From positions 715,822-779,821 of the forward strand of contig SSNU01000042.1 in NCBI GenBank assembly GCA_012064415.1: a DNA stretch of 64,000 nucleotides, read 5' to 3'. This stretch comes from Gyrodactylus bullatarudis (taxonomy: Eukaryota > Platyhelminthes > Monogenea > Gyrodactylidea > Gyrodactylidae). This document shows positions 12,035-23,499 of the stretch, piece by piece (position 1 is the first letter of the stretch; every line of letters starts with the position of its first letter). Position numbers and translations under genes: made by a program. Under the pieces are notes generated by a model. It worked only from the letters and a program-made list of their open reading frames with translations. It ran no database searches and was not told the origin of the DNA.

Positions 12035-13190
12035 GTGAGGTTGGTGGTAGAGAAACCCCTTACCTCCCTCATCCCTCAACCCCCCTATGAACCCTGTTTC
12101 CTATCTGTCTACCATTTGTTTGATTGATTCTGAGTATTTACCCATCCATCAAGCTCCCCTGTTTTTTTTCTTTATCATGAACCGCTCTGAATATATTGAC
12201 AAGAAAACACACTTGAGCACAAAATATTGAGAGTATCCTCTCCCATTCATCGTTGCTATATATATTATCATGATCATGATCATTATGTAAAAGAACACTT
12301 GCCTTATCCCAGAAAAGAAAGGCCCGAGAAAACACGATGGGCTGAAATTTTTTGTTTGTTTGTTTCATTTTCACTCGCCTAGCCAAACTCTATCTATCTC
12401 TCTCTCTCTTTCTCTGCAACAACATACGTATAAAATAAAGGAAGCTTCAAAATAGGCCATTACCGAAAAAACCAAAATCATCAGCCTTCAATTTCTCCTT
12501 TTACACATCTCTGACACTCTCGCCTAGTGTGTGTATTTGATCCATTCTGTGTACTACACTACTATTTATAAATATTATTATTTATCTAGCCATGTTGTCG
12601 TTTGACAAGGACAAGAGGAAAAATATCACTGCCAGAAGATGATTTAATTTTTAATAAAAAAGAACAGAAATTTACTACAAAATAATAATACGTTTTCTCT
12701 TATTATATTACATTTGATTGAAAATTTCTCAATGAATTCTACTACGAGAAATTTTGTAGATTTTTGAAAAATGCTACTTCCTTCAACCCACAAATTCGAT
12801 CAGCCGAATTAATTATGAATGCAAATTTTATATTCACTCTCTATCTCGACACACACACGGAGAAGAGAGTACACGAGACATGTTTTTTTTCTCTATTTAA
12901 ATCAAGTAGAGATTCACAATCAAAGGTTTCTCTTTCACTTCCAACAAATGTCTCAAAATTTTATCTAACTGGCCTAGATAAGTTTTTACACTTTTTTGAG
13001 TTGATGGCGTATCGATTTTTTTTCTAGAGAAATAAAATCAGTTTGCTACAAATTAGAGTGAACTTTTAGTTTGCATGTTTTTTTCTTTCTATGGAGAATC
13101 AAGTCTTTTCTTTTTTTACTCTTTCAATATACGCCGTTACGCTTTTTAGTTGTTTTTGGTTGAACGAGGTCATCCTTCCTCTTTAGATCA

Positions 13191-13334
13191 AACTTTGATT
13201 TCATTCAATAGAGGAATGACTCTGTAATCTGTTATCGTAACTTTGATTTCATTCAATAGAGGAATGACTCTGTAATCTGTTATCGTAACTTTGATTTCAT
13301 TCAATAGAGGAATGACTCTGTAATCTGTTATCGT
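13191..13334. repeat. Tandem repeat, three exact 48 bp units
   Basis: Three consecutive, essentially identical 48 bp copies beginning at 13191, 13239 and 13287. The unit length is a multiple of three, so the minus strand shows a repeated 16-residue peptide (VTITDYRVIPLLNEIK) in a 65-codon frame, but nothing else suggests a gene. The copies look recent. Confidence 0.95.
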
Positions 13335-16300
13335 GACTTGAAAATAATCAAAAATGTTTAGAATTGAATTAAACTCGTGTGTCAAGTTCTATATTGTCTG
13401 CAAAGTTTAGTTCGATCAATTCTTTTCATCACTCTTTAAAAAGTAAGAGAAAAGTTGTTCCTCACGTGACCTGAAACAAGGCATCGTGATATCCTTTCTC
13501 TCACAAGACCTTTTTCTTCTACTTTCATCCCTCATCATTCCACAAGGTAATAAATCACCCTCATATGACATATTATGTATATTAAACATTTTACTTGCCC
13601 TGTTCATCGATCTCCAGGAGATTCTCATCAAAAATTCATTCAAAATTTTATACCATAAACCACACATGTCTAAATGTTAGCAGAAAAATCAATGTCCCAG
13701 TCTGTCTGTTAGAAAAATGAATTCAAAATCAAGCCCTTTTCATGCCAAAAGTTGTATACTACAATTGTAAACTTTACAATTTCATTGAAAGAATAAAACT
13801 ACGCATCTAATGTGATTCCGTTGACTTTTCAATAAGTTTATCATTAAAATGTTGAAGGATTATACTAAAATAAAGATTAAGAGGTGTCATTTATGATTAT
13901 AATAAATTGATAAATCTATCCTAGATCAAATTCCCTCCTTTCCATTTGACTGTAGTTTATTGATCCTAAATATGAAGAACTTGTAAAGAGAAGAAAAAAG
14001 ATTGAGAAAACCTATGGGTACCCACATTCTCTTCCACGTTGGCTCATAACCATCAAAATCAACAAAAAAACATGAATAAGCATAAATTACAATTGAGAAT
14101 AAACAAGAGTAGAGTGTATCTCCAAAAGAAAACTGCTCATTTCATCATCTACTGAGATATGAGAAAAGAAACAGATGACAGGTTTGTGCAACTTGTCTTG
14201 ACATGTCTCTTTCAGAATTCAAATTAAATAAGAAGGACACATCTTTTTTTTCAAAATACTTAATCTTATATCATATTACTGAGAGATAATTATCGATTTA
14301 AAAGAGTGTTAATAGAACAGGCTGAGTAATCTAATGGAGAACGATTGAGAAAAATATAAGATTAACACGGTTGAATGTCGTAGGCAAGCGTATATTGATC
14401 GCAAAAGAGTAATCTGGTTCCTGGAACCGATCAACAATCAATATGTAGAGAAACATCTCTGATCAGGTAATGTTTATTCTAAGCAGACAATCAGACACCA
14501 GGAGATTACAGGTAGGTGTAACTTTGTCTGTCTGGTGAGCTTATCTATCCGAGCCGTGCAAGCCCGTATTCTACTTGTGAAATTGAAATTCTAAACTTTT
14601 CGATAAGAACTATTATAATTCTATATTGTTTCTATTATTTAAAGTACACAAGTTATTTTCTACAACGAGACTAACTAATACGATATTGAATTGACTTTTC
14701 CCAATGCACATTTATCGTTATAATTTTATTCTAAAATATATCATCTTCTATACAACATGATATTCAACAACATCCTGTCTTATTTATTTGTTTATTTCCT
14801 ATAGAATACAAATCCCCATATTTTTTCGTTAACTAATCATATCCAAAGATTATTATTTTAAGCTATCAGACAATAGGGAAAAATTTTATCCCATTCAACT
14901 ATTCGTTGTGTCTCTTTTGTTGTCTTTTATGTGAAAAGCCATCCATCTTGTGTTATATATCATTTTTTCGTCTAGAAAAACATTCACTTATCCCCAAATA
15001 GACAATAAAAATTTATCGAATTTATTTGACTGACTGTGATTGGTTGGTTTCCTTTTCATCTCCTCACATCAAATGGCCAATAAAAATCATTTGTGAAAAT
15101 TTTCATTCATAAAAAGGTAGTTGTAAAATATAAATTCATTCATAAATAGTTTGTAATATAATATGAATTTGAATTCATACGTCTGATGATAATTCACATT
15201 GAAGCTTTTAGAAAATTTTCTCGAATGCAATGTAGATATCACGAGACACAATCATTTGGATGAGTGAGAGAGCTATATATCGGTTTCTCTATTTCACTTC
15301 AAAAAAGAAAGAAATATTATTAAAGTTTTTTCGGGGAAGAGAGAGAATTGAAACAGCTGTCACAATTTCTCCTGCATACTCTCTGTGTGTTTATTCAATA
15401 AAAAATAAAATGCATTATTAAGGAACTGTGTGATAATTAAATATTCAGGTTTGCTCTGTCTGAGATTATCATCATCTTCTATCGATATTGTTTAAAGAGT
15501 AATAAATACGCCTCTTTTTTCATATATTCTACAATTTCCTGGTTAATCTGAGAGGAATGTCACTCAGAGATCAAGTCAAAACTACCTGTTTTACATTACA
15601 ATTCACTATGCTCAATGTGACTTACGTTTGTATGAGTTATCGTGGATGTGATAAAAAATCTCACTCAATCAATAAATCACACCTTTTTTGCACGATTAAA
15701 CCAACAACAAGTTGCAATTATATTGTAGTATATATTTATTCTAACCAAAAAAATGACTATTGATTCGTGCATAAAAAAACTTTTCAAGTTGGGGAGTGAG
15801 CCACGCCTTTAACCAGTTGTACATTGGTATGGTTCTTAAGCTTTATTGGGTTAATTAATCAAAGGAAGGAACATGTCAGGCTGAAATTCAATAAATACAC
15901 TACATCTATTGTATGTAAATAATAATAATAAGTAAATAATATTATTAATAGTTTCCTTCTTTCGGCAAAATCTATCTACTTTTTCTAATACATTTCCATA
16001 TAGATCTTCAAACTCATTAGAGGACTTTCGAGTAATCTGTATTTCCTTTCTATATTCAAAATAAATATTGAAAATATATACACAAATCAGAGGAAATGAT
16101 TCCACATTACTTTTCTCTATAGGTTAAAACAGAGGGGAGCTGGGATTAGTGTTGTATCCGTTAAGGATAACAAATAGGGTTTCATATTAAAATGCCTCCT
16201 TTAGAATATGTAATAATATCAAATCGATAACTATGGAAATCAATCAATCGGCCAGTCAATCAGAGAGATTGCACTTTACTTCCCCCTCCCCCTACCAACA

Positions 16301-17277
16301 TGTTAAACTTCAATTCAATCCAAGGTGTGCGTTCTCATTGGTCGAGAGTTCTGATTGGCCAATCAATGAGGACCTCAATCCTCGATAATACCTATCGATG
16401 GCACAATGTCAAACTCTATTTGTTCGAGTAAAAGAGAAGAAAATACTCTTGAGATGAGTTGAGTCAATACCAGCACATAGAAACATGATGATATTGATGA
16501 TTGATAATGTATCTAAACTTTTTTATTTTCTTCTTTTCGAGCAAAAGACAACGAAAAAACTATGTGTAAATATTTCTGGTTCATATCTCATGCAAAATAA
16601 AGAGAGAAAAATACAAATTGATTCATTCAAACATAGAAAGATAAACTGGCATACTTGAAAAATAAAATGTATACATTCTCTATCTCACATTGTAATGTGA
16701 CCTTATCCTTTTTTTTAGTTTCTTGAGCAGATTTTAATTGTACCAATTTTGAATTTTTTCTAAACTCGACTATTTTATGTTCTAGGTTACTTTCATTATG
16801 ATTCTATTGATGATTTTCCACTACTATTTCATTAATGATTTTCTCAATGAATTTGTTTACTTAGTGGGATCTTGTCTTTGGTTTTCTTCAAAAAGTCATC
16901 TGGTTTGGTTAGTTGAATTTTTAATGATTTTTTGGATCTATAGACCAATATGAAAACAAAGGTTCTTAGCCTTTATTTATGCAATGAATGCTTTAAAAAC
17001 TAACATCTTCTAGTTGAACTTATTATGAATTAATACTAGAAGATTGAAAGAGCAACTTGAGAAAGTTGGCAGAGAAAATAAAATAGAACACACACTAATG
17101 GTTGGAGATTAAACGTGTAAATTCATATGCAAAATTGTTAATTAATATTCAAGGAATATACTATATTACATTGTCCCTCTTGTTATAAGTCATTTCTAAG
17201 CTTATTATCGATTGCAATAGTATGAATATTGTTAGAATTGCTTGCAAAAGAAATGATCAAACATTAGGTGATCATCG

Positions 17278-17386
17278 GTTAAATTAGAGAACAGTTGCCC
17301 CCTCTTATTTCTCTCCAAGTTAGAAAGCCCTTAGTCTCTTTTTCATTCAGAAAAATTACTGAAAAACAAGAGAGGGCAAATGTTCT
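17278..17386. mobile_element. Small inverted-repeat element, family B, copy 1
   Basis: Ends AGAACAGTTGCCCCCTCTT and, inverted, AGAGGGCAAATGTTCT form terminal inverted repeats. The flanking CGGTTAAATTAG and internal AAGCCCTTAGTCTCTTT recur in the larger copy at 49198-49388, so this copy has lost about 80 bp of the middle. Non-coding. Confidence 0.8.
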
Positions 17387-17455
17387 ATGGATAAGCCATT
17401 TGAAATTAGCAAAAGTAGGGATACAAGTGTTATACACTAGGACTTTATTTTAATT

Positions 17456-18846
17456 TTAAAAAACACCTTCAATACTCTTCCTAACTTTGACAGGACCAAG
17501 TTTCTTTTGCCTTTCGATAATCCTGGCCAAATAGTTGTGCAGTAGGAGGTAGTCGGTCTGAAAATTGAAAATTACCATTGGACTCACATAGTGGGAAATG
17601 GATTTAGCCCTAAACTGACGGAGGTAGAGAATCAAGCCGAAAATGTCCACCCTCTTGATCATGAATTTGATCATTTTCCTAATGTAGAAGGCAACGATAA
17701 AGACACTGGTTCGTTTGACAGCATCACTATAAGTTAAGAGAAATCAATTTTGTACTCACTGGCAAAAGACGACCGTGGGTCCGGAGGGAGGGCTTTTCTC
17801 TGTAACTACCTCCAAGTAACTATCGACCAACAGATCCAGATCATCTAAGCTAACCGGTAGCCACCGGGTCCTATAGTCAATAGCTATTCTTGTCACCTTG
17901 AAGTCTTTGTATTGCTATATATTTGTGCTATATTTAAACTTGACCTACATACATATATTATCCGATAGGTGTACTGGTGTATTGTACTGGAAATTCTTTT
18001 CTTATCGAGTTCCAAGACTCTGAGCCGATGGTTATAGTCAAAGTATTTCGTCTTTGCATTAGTCGGGAAGCAGTCCAAGGTGTCCCTGGAATTGTGAAGG
18101 AAGGCAACTTACGAAGCGAGGCTGATAATGGTACTGGCTCGTTTCTCCGCAATCATGGACCAAAAGTGTTCCACAGTATGCCTGAGTGGGGCCTGGGTCA
18201 GGATGAACTCTGTTGGTTCCAAGGAAATTTGGTTGACGTTCAGCAAATCAAATGCAGTGGTAATATTTTCGGGCTCGTTGTTTTTGAAAAAATTGGGAAC
18301 TTCACTCGAGTTAATATACTGGTATCTTTGACACTATTGATATTTTAAATAGTTTAAACCTATCTACTTGGTAGTATATTGACGAAAATACTATCACTTA
18401 CAATTATTAGTTGGCAAACATTAAAATGATCTATATAGTAGTATTATTTAATGATAAAAGAAATGAACTCATACACGGCAACGACTCCCGGAACGCATTC
18501 AAATGCATGTATTTCTTTTTACGAATGAATCTAAACTTGTCCAAGTAGCCGATGCGCCAGGTGTGCCGGTCCAACTGATGATAATCTCTCTTCAATATTC
18601 TAAGGTTCAACTGGTCCCTTGAAAAAGTTTTCGTCCTCAATGGATCCGGGCGATATCTGAATGTATGGGAAAAAGATACAATCAAGTCTAGACCAACTCT
18701 TCCTTTTTGGGATTCATCAAGATGATTCCTACAAACATCATGAAAAACATCGGTATCATTGGTACGATAATGTAGAGGCTTTTGTGGTGTACTTTCGGGA
18801 CCTCTTCGCCATCGAGAATTGTTACAAGACTGCTTGTAACATTCAT
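17456..18846 (-). CDS. Membrane protein tyrosine phosphatase-like protein, probably catalytically impaired
   Basis: Six exons: 18846-18698, 18656-18477, 18325-18113, 18085-17953, 17914-17760, 17726-17456 (about 366 residues from the ATG at 18846; the true 5' end may lie further upstream, since the frame stays open). Introns are 41, 151, 27, 38 and 33 nt. A short N-terminal part with an N-glycosylation sequon is followed by one membrane segment (SLYIIVPMIPMFFMMFVGII), then a single PTP domain: YINSS, FILTQAPLRHTVEHFW (compare TQGPL...TVEDFW), and the signature region VVFCHDAVKRTSVF. The catalytic Cys and the Arg five residues on are kept (C-x5-R), but the usual HCSAGxGR is FCHDAVKR. The WPD loop reads WLP, and the Q-loop glutamine is not visible. 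I infer a weak or dead phosphatase that may still bind phosphotyrosine. Confidence 0.78.
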
Positions 18847-19310
18847 TATGAAATTGTAGCGGATAGAATTTTGCGCATTTCGTAAATATTCGGAAAAAGT
18901 TTTTGGAAATTTACACCGCGCGCAATAAAATGAAAATCTCTAAAGAATGGGGTTTTAACAATTTATTAACACAGTAGATAATCATGGCTCTAACTACTAT
19001 CGGTTGCAAAGGTTATCTAGGTCTACTTGGAAGTGACCGAAAGAATAATATTCAGTAATGCAATCACACACTAAGCATTCAAGCTGGCGTCCTCTAATTA
19101 ATCATGTCTGCCGAAAGGAAGTAAGTCAATCTGAGAAGAAGAGTGCCACTCATTTAAATGATAATAAAAACTTTTTTCGTTTTGTCAATTCTGGTTGACA
19201 TGTTCATCATTAAATTCCTAAATTTACATTGAGTTTACATAAATGTCTTGGAATATTGACATATACATGTAAACTAATATACTGAGAAAACTTGATGTAG
19301 TTGATAAACA
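18847..19310. other. Intergenic region between PTP-like and SLC22 genes
   Basis: 464 bp between divergent genes. It may hold the 5' exon or leader of the PTP-like gene (that frame stays open to about 18935, without an ATG) and the promoter of the first SLC22 gene. No other signal seen. Confidence 0.4.
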
Positions 19311-21074
19311 ATGAAAAAGAATCAGCTAACCACCGTGGGAACTGAAACGAAGGACTATGAAGAATTTGTCCAGAGGACCCGGGAGGGGAAGAATACCTTT
19401 GACGACTTGTTAAAGTTCTACGTGGGCCACAACGGCTTTTGGCAGTATGCGATAATGATCCTGGTGGCGGTGTCGAGTCCATCAACGATTTGTTTCGGTA
19501 ATTTCATCACTGCAACGCATGCATTTCGATGTCGACAATCAGATGACCTTGAATCGTGGTTTGTGGAGAAGAACTACTCGTTTGCTGACATTTCCCATGT
19601 TCTAAATGCTGAACAAGAAGGCTGTGTAGCTTACCAAATTCCAAAGGAATCATGGGAATGGGCCATGGGCCAAACCACCCGAATAAAGGATGATTTGTTC
19701 AATAGATCCACCTGCCTTAATGGCTTCGTGTTTCAGCCAGATAACCAGTATTACTACGAAGACACTATCGTCAAGGAGTTCGGGCTAGTCTGCGACAAGA
19801 GTTATCTCATGCCATTGGATACTAGCTTCTACATGGCCGGTATGCTCGTGGGATTCCTATTGGGGGGGTATTGTGCTGATACTTTTGGAAGAAAATACTC
19901 TGCCCTATTCTTTGCCTTGGTTGGTGTGGCCAGCACAGTCATCTTGTACTTTTCCAAAGAGTTCATAACCTTTCTCATTCTACGACTACTCATTGGAGGG
20001 TCCGGTTCAGCCATCTCTTCCATCATGACTGTAATCGCCATAGAAATGTCGACAGTTGAATCTCGATCAATTTTCATTTCTATTTGGATAGTGACCCAGC
20101 AATTCTTGAGTCGGTCATTGCTCAGTGTCGAGGGGTACTTTATAAAGGACTGGCGGACCTTCCAGCTTGTCCAATACACGCCTGGGGCATTGGCCATTAT
20201 GTATGCATTCTTTTTACCCGAGTCGGCCAGATGGCTTTACACAAAGGGACGGTTTGCCGAGATGAAAAAGTACCTTGAAAATGCAAAGAGTTTGAATGAA
20301 AGGTTTTTCGGCTTGCCAAAAATTGAAAACCCCAAAGTCGACATGACTACTGTCATAGAGAATTTAGAGGAGGAATACAACCAGATGAAGAAGGCCCGTG
20401 ATAAGATCCCCTCGGAGTCCAGTAAAGGTTTCTTGCTCGTCACAAAACTTAGGGGTCTCTACAATGATTTCTTCAATGAGAAAACTTTTCGCAAGACATT
20501 GGCCTCAATCAGTGTCTTCTCGTTGCATTTATGCGGCCTCTATGGCGTAAATTATTACCTGAAGACTATTCGAGAATCAATCTACATTATGAATGTCATT
20601 GCAGGTACTTCGAATTTGCTGTCAGCCCTGGTTCTTTCCTTATCGTATAGATTTTTCACTTCGCGTAAGACACCTCTGATGATTTACTTGACGATGGCAT
20701 GGATATTGCTCGTGGTCTTCTCTGCCAGCATGATGTTGTTTCAGTTTGCCTCCGACCTCCTGTTCACTATCGTCATATTCTTCGTCATCATCCTTTTGCA
20801 GGCTGTCATGAATATGCAGTATTGCTACATACCAGAACTGTATCCGGCTTCCCTTCGCGTACAAAGTCTTGGCCTGGCCTCTGGAATTGGACGGGTGACG
20901 GTCATGTTTGTAGATTATATAAACCTTTTGGATAGGAAAGTCATTCACGGACTTCCATTACTGATCTTTGGTGGTATTATAGCTGTGGAATTCTTAATTC
21001 TGACTTTTCTACTTCCCGACACAACTGGGGAGAATTTGGACGCTAGGACCAAAGACGATGAAACGGAATTCTAA
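19311..21074 (+). CDS. SLC22-family organic ion transporter, intronless (copy 1)
   Basis: Major facilitator carrier for organic cations, anions or zwitterions such as carnitine; plasma membrane, 587 residues, uninterrupted. It starts with a cytosolic N-terminus, then helix 1, then the large extracellular loop with cysteines between helices 1 and 2 that marks SLC22. Then comes the MFS motif GGYCADTFGRKYSALF, the STVESRS turn after helix 4, PESARWLYTKGR after helix 6, a long central cytosolic loop, the block YIPELYPASLRVQSLG in the C-half, and LPDTTGENLDA near the end. All positions fit the family. It lies 299 bp upstream of a paralogue on the same strand. Substrate cannot be predicted. Confidence 0.92.
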   Translation: MKKNQLTTVGTETKDYEEFVQRTREGKNTFDDLLKFYVGHNGFWQYAIMILVAVSSPSTICFGNFITATHAFRCRQSDDLESWFVEKNYSFADISHVLNAEQEGCVAYQIPKESWEWAMGQTTRIKDDLFNRSTCLNGFVFQPDNQYYYEDTIVKEFGLVCDKSYLMPLDTSFYMAGMLVGFLLGGYCADTFGRKYSALFFALVGVASTVILYFSKEFITFLILRLLIGGSGSAISSIMTVIAIEMSTVESRSIFISIWIVTQQFLSRSLLSVEGYFIKDWRTFQLVQYTPGALAIMYAFFLPESARWLYTKGRFAEMKKYLENAKSLNERFFGLPKIENPKVDMTTVIENLEEEYNQMKKARDKIPSESSKGFLLVTKLRGLYNDFFNEKTFRKTLASISVFSLHLCGLYGVNYYLKTIRESIYIMNVIAGTSNLLSALVLSLSYRFFTSRKTPLMIYLTMAWILLVVFSASMMLFQFASDLLFTIVIFFVIILLQAVMNMQYCYIPELYPASLRVQSLGLASGIGRVTVMFVDYINLLDRKVIHGLPLLIFGGIIAVEFLILTFLLPDTTGENLDARTKDDETEF

Positions 21075-21145
21075 ATCATATTTTGTATTATTAAATTACA
21101 TATTCTTTAGCTCAAAATAACCTATTCTGTATTGGTGATAAAATT

Positions 21146-21151
21146 AATAAA
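21146..21151 (+). terminator. Polyadenylation signal of SLC22 copy 1
   Basis: AATAAA 72 bp after the stop codon, in the 299 bp gap before the second SLC22 gene. Confidence 0.5.
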
Positions 21152-21373
21152 AGATAACGTTAAAATTGTCCAATCTGCTGTTTTTTCTCGTGTCTGTAAA
21201 TGAAATACGAAGGCTCCTCCTTATTGGTCGATTCATTACCAATCTCATTTCAGCCAATACAAAGACATCTCCTTACTCTTGAAGTATCATAATCAATTTG
21301 AATCTGATCAAGCATAAATATTTTTGAATTTTATCAAAATGTAATATATATACCCTTAGACAGAGAGAGAGAT

Positions 21374-23089
21374 ATGTCTGGGCTAGAATCAGAGATCGAA
21401 CTCAAAGATGGGGTAGACGAAAAAGTTAAAGACTTCATCATTCGTACAGGGAAGAAGGACAATACGCTTGATGATATACTCCGGTACTATTCAGGGTACG
21501 GGGGATGTTGGCAGTATGGAATCATCATTCTGATGAGTATAGCAAATCCAACGACCTTGGCCTTTGGCAATTTCGTCACAGCTACCCATGAGCATAGATG
21601 TCGAGGGGAGGCCTCGTTGGAGGCCATGTTAATGGCTGAAAAGCTGACCTTTGACCAAATCAACAGAGTAATCACGGAGCCAGACTCTTCCGGATGCTCC
21701 ATGTTCAATGTGACCGCCGAGAATTGGTCTACAGCTCTCAATCTGACAGTGGAAGAGAAGAGGGCCACACTTGGAACTCAGTCTTGTCAGCGGGGTTATA
21801 TTTTCAAGCAGCAGGACTACTTCTATAATGACACCATCGTTAAGGAGTTCAGTCTGATCTGTTCAAATAGCAAAATGATGCCTTTGGATAACTTCTTTTA
21901 CAGTGCCGGCATTTCCATTGGTTTCATATTGGGAGGCTTTGTGGCCGATTACATGGGCCGAAGATATTCGGCCATCATCTTTTCCCTTGTAGCTGGGGCA
22001 TCAGCTATTGGAATGTACTTTATAAAATTGTTCATTCCCTACTGCTTATTGAGGCTCAGTGTTGCTATGGCGGGATCAGCGATTGCTTCGACAACTGTCA
22101 TCATGTGCATCGAGCTATCGACGGTGGAGTCCAGGTCGAAACTTTTGGCCCTGTCTATGTTCATTCCATACTTTCTGAGTCAGAGTCATCTTAGTTTCCT
22201 AGCCTGGTTCATAAAGGACTGGCGCACTCTCCAGCTGGTCCACATCTCTCCGATGTTATTGGCTCTGTTGTATTTCTGCATTCTTCACGAGTCCCCGAGG
22301 TGGCTCTATCAAAAGGGAAAGTTTGATGAAATGAAAAGAGTCTTCCACAGTGCCAAGAGGGTGAACCAAAGATTTTTCGGCAGTCCACGACAAAAGTTTC
22401 ACTTCGATCTTGAAGTCTTATTCGAGAACATTCAGCTGGACTATCAGGCTGAAAAGGAAAAGACTGTGGAAAGTCAGACGGTTTTGGCAAACTTCAGGAG
22501 CTGGGTGGGCAAATTTCTGACTAGGAACTCACTCATGCTGACAACTATGATGAGCCTGAATTATTTCGCCTTGTTTGGCGTCGGCTACTACCTCAAATAC
22601 ATCAAGGAATCCATCTACATAACTAATGTGATTTTGTCCCTTTCAAATTGCGTCTGCTCCGGTCTCCTCATAGTGACAGAAAAGATATTTTCCTCAAGGA
22701 AGTTTGCCATCATTGTCTATTTGAATATTATTTGGGTCCTGACCGTTGCCTTTGCTCTAGTGACAATGCTAGTCGAAATGAAGACCAACATTCCCCTTAT
22801 TTCGGTTATATTCATAGTTTCGATTATGCTGCAAACAACTCTGTGTATTCAGTCCTATTATGTGTCGGAATTGTATCCGGCCTCGTTAAGAAATCAAAGT
22901 CTCGGCTACGTCCTCGGAATCGGTCGGTTATCAGTTGTATTTATCGACTATGTTGTCCTGTTGGATAAATACTCGCATGGGCTGCCTCTCTTGATACATG
23001 GGATTGCAGTTGTGGTTAACATGTTCATGGTCAAATTCTTTTTGGCCGACACTTCTGGTGATAATCTAGATGCCAAGAATAAGCGATGA
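21374..23089 (+). CDS. SLC22-family organic ion transporter, intronless (copy 2)
   Basis: Tandem paralogue of the preceding gene, 571 residues, also without introns. The same landmarks appear in the same order: FGNFVTATHEHRC in the first extracellular loop, ND-TIVKEF, GGFVADYMGRRYSAIIF, LSTVESRSK, ESPRWLYQKGK, YVSELYPASLRNQSLGY, and LADTSGDNLDA at the end. The two proteins share blocks throughout but differ strongly in the loops, so the duplication is old. Lack of introns in both, in a region where other genes are spliced, suggests either retroposition of the ancestor or intron loss before duplication. Confidence 0.92.
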   Translation: MSGLESEIELKDGVDEKVKDFIIRTGKKDNTLDDILRYYSGYGGCWQYGIIILMSIANPTTLAFGNFVTATHEHRCRGEASLEAMLMAEKLTFDQINRVITEPDSSGCSMFNVTAENWSTALNLTVEEKRATLGTQSCQRGYIFKQQDYFYNDTIVKEFSLICSNSKMMPLDNFFYSAGISIGFILGGFVADYMGRRYSAIIFSLVAGASAIGMYFIKLFIPYCLLRLSVAMAGSAIASTTVIMCIELSTVESRSKLLALSMFIPYFLSQSHLSFLAWFIKDWRTLQLVHISPMLLALLYFCILHESPRWLYQKGKFDEMKRVFHSAKRVNQRFFGSPRQKFHFDLEVLFENIQLDYQAEKEKTVESQTVLANFRSWVGKFLTRNSLMLTTMMSLNYFALFGVGYYLKYIKESIYITNVILSLSNCVCSGLLIVTEKIFSSRKFAIIVYLNIIWVLTVAFALVTMLVEMKTNIPLISVIFIVSIMLQTTLCIQSYYVSELYPASLRNQSLGYVLGIGRLSVVFIDYVVLLDKYSHGLPLLIHGIAVVVNMFMVKFFLADTSGDNLDAKNKR

Positions 23090-23499
23090 TTCAAACCCGT
23101 TAGCCAAAAAAGAAGTTTATGAACTGGTTATAGTTAAATTTAATGCAGAAAATGTCTTTTAACTAGAGTTACCATAGTGTTTTTTTGATTCACAGTTTAC
23201 ATGATGGTGGCCTCTCGGTTCACTACGACATGTTTTATAATTTGAAATAATTAATTTTGCAGACTTTACACTGTTTTGAAATCTTTAAGAGAAATATCGA
23301 TTCAATAAATCCAATGGAATTTGATCCATTAAATCATGATTCTTTGATGTTCTTTATAGAACTAAAGGAATACCAAAGATTTTATTTCTAAATCACACAG
23401 AAAAAAACAGATTAGTAGATTGAGAACAGATGAAATGTTAGAGAATATAATTATCAATTTATTCGATTTTAGTTACAGAAAAAATAATAACATTTTCAT
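23090..23499. other. Convergent intergenic region, SLC22 copy 2 / RBM22
   Basis: 410 bp between two facing stop codons. A TTTATT (AATAAA on the minus strand) at 23458-23463 suits RBM22, and an AATAAA near 23304 on the plus strand could serve SLC22 copy 2. No gene seen. Confidence 0.5.
23458..23463 (-). terminator. Polyadenylation signal of RBM22
   Basis: AATAAA on the minus strand, 37 bp past the RBM22 stop codon. Confidence 0.5.

Larger units (their letters stand above)
12035..17455. other. Long stretch without a recognised gene
   Basis: About 5.4 kb of AT-rich sequence. The first 600 bp is probably the MARVEL 3' UTR. It contains a 3 x 48 bp tandem repeat and a small inverted-repeat element, listed separately. 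Open frames here are short and look random. Consensus 5' splice sites (GTAAG/GTGAG) are scarce, in contrast to 26.6-36.8 kb, so I see no hidden micro-exons. Confidence 0.55.
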
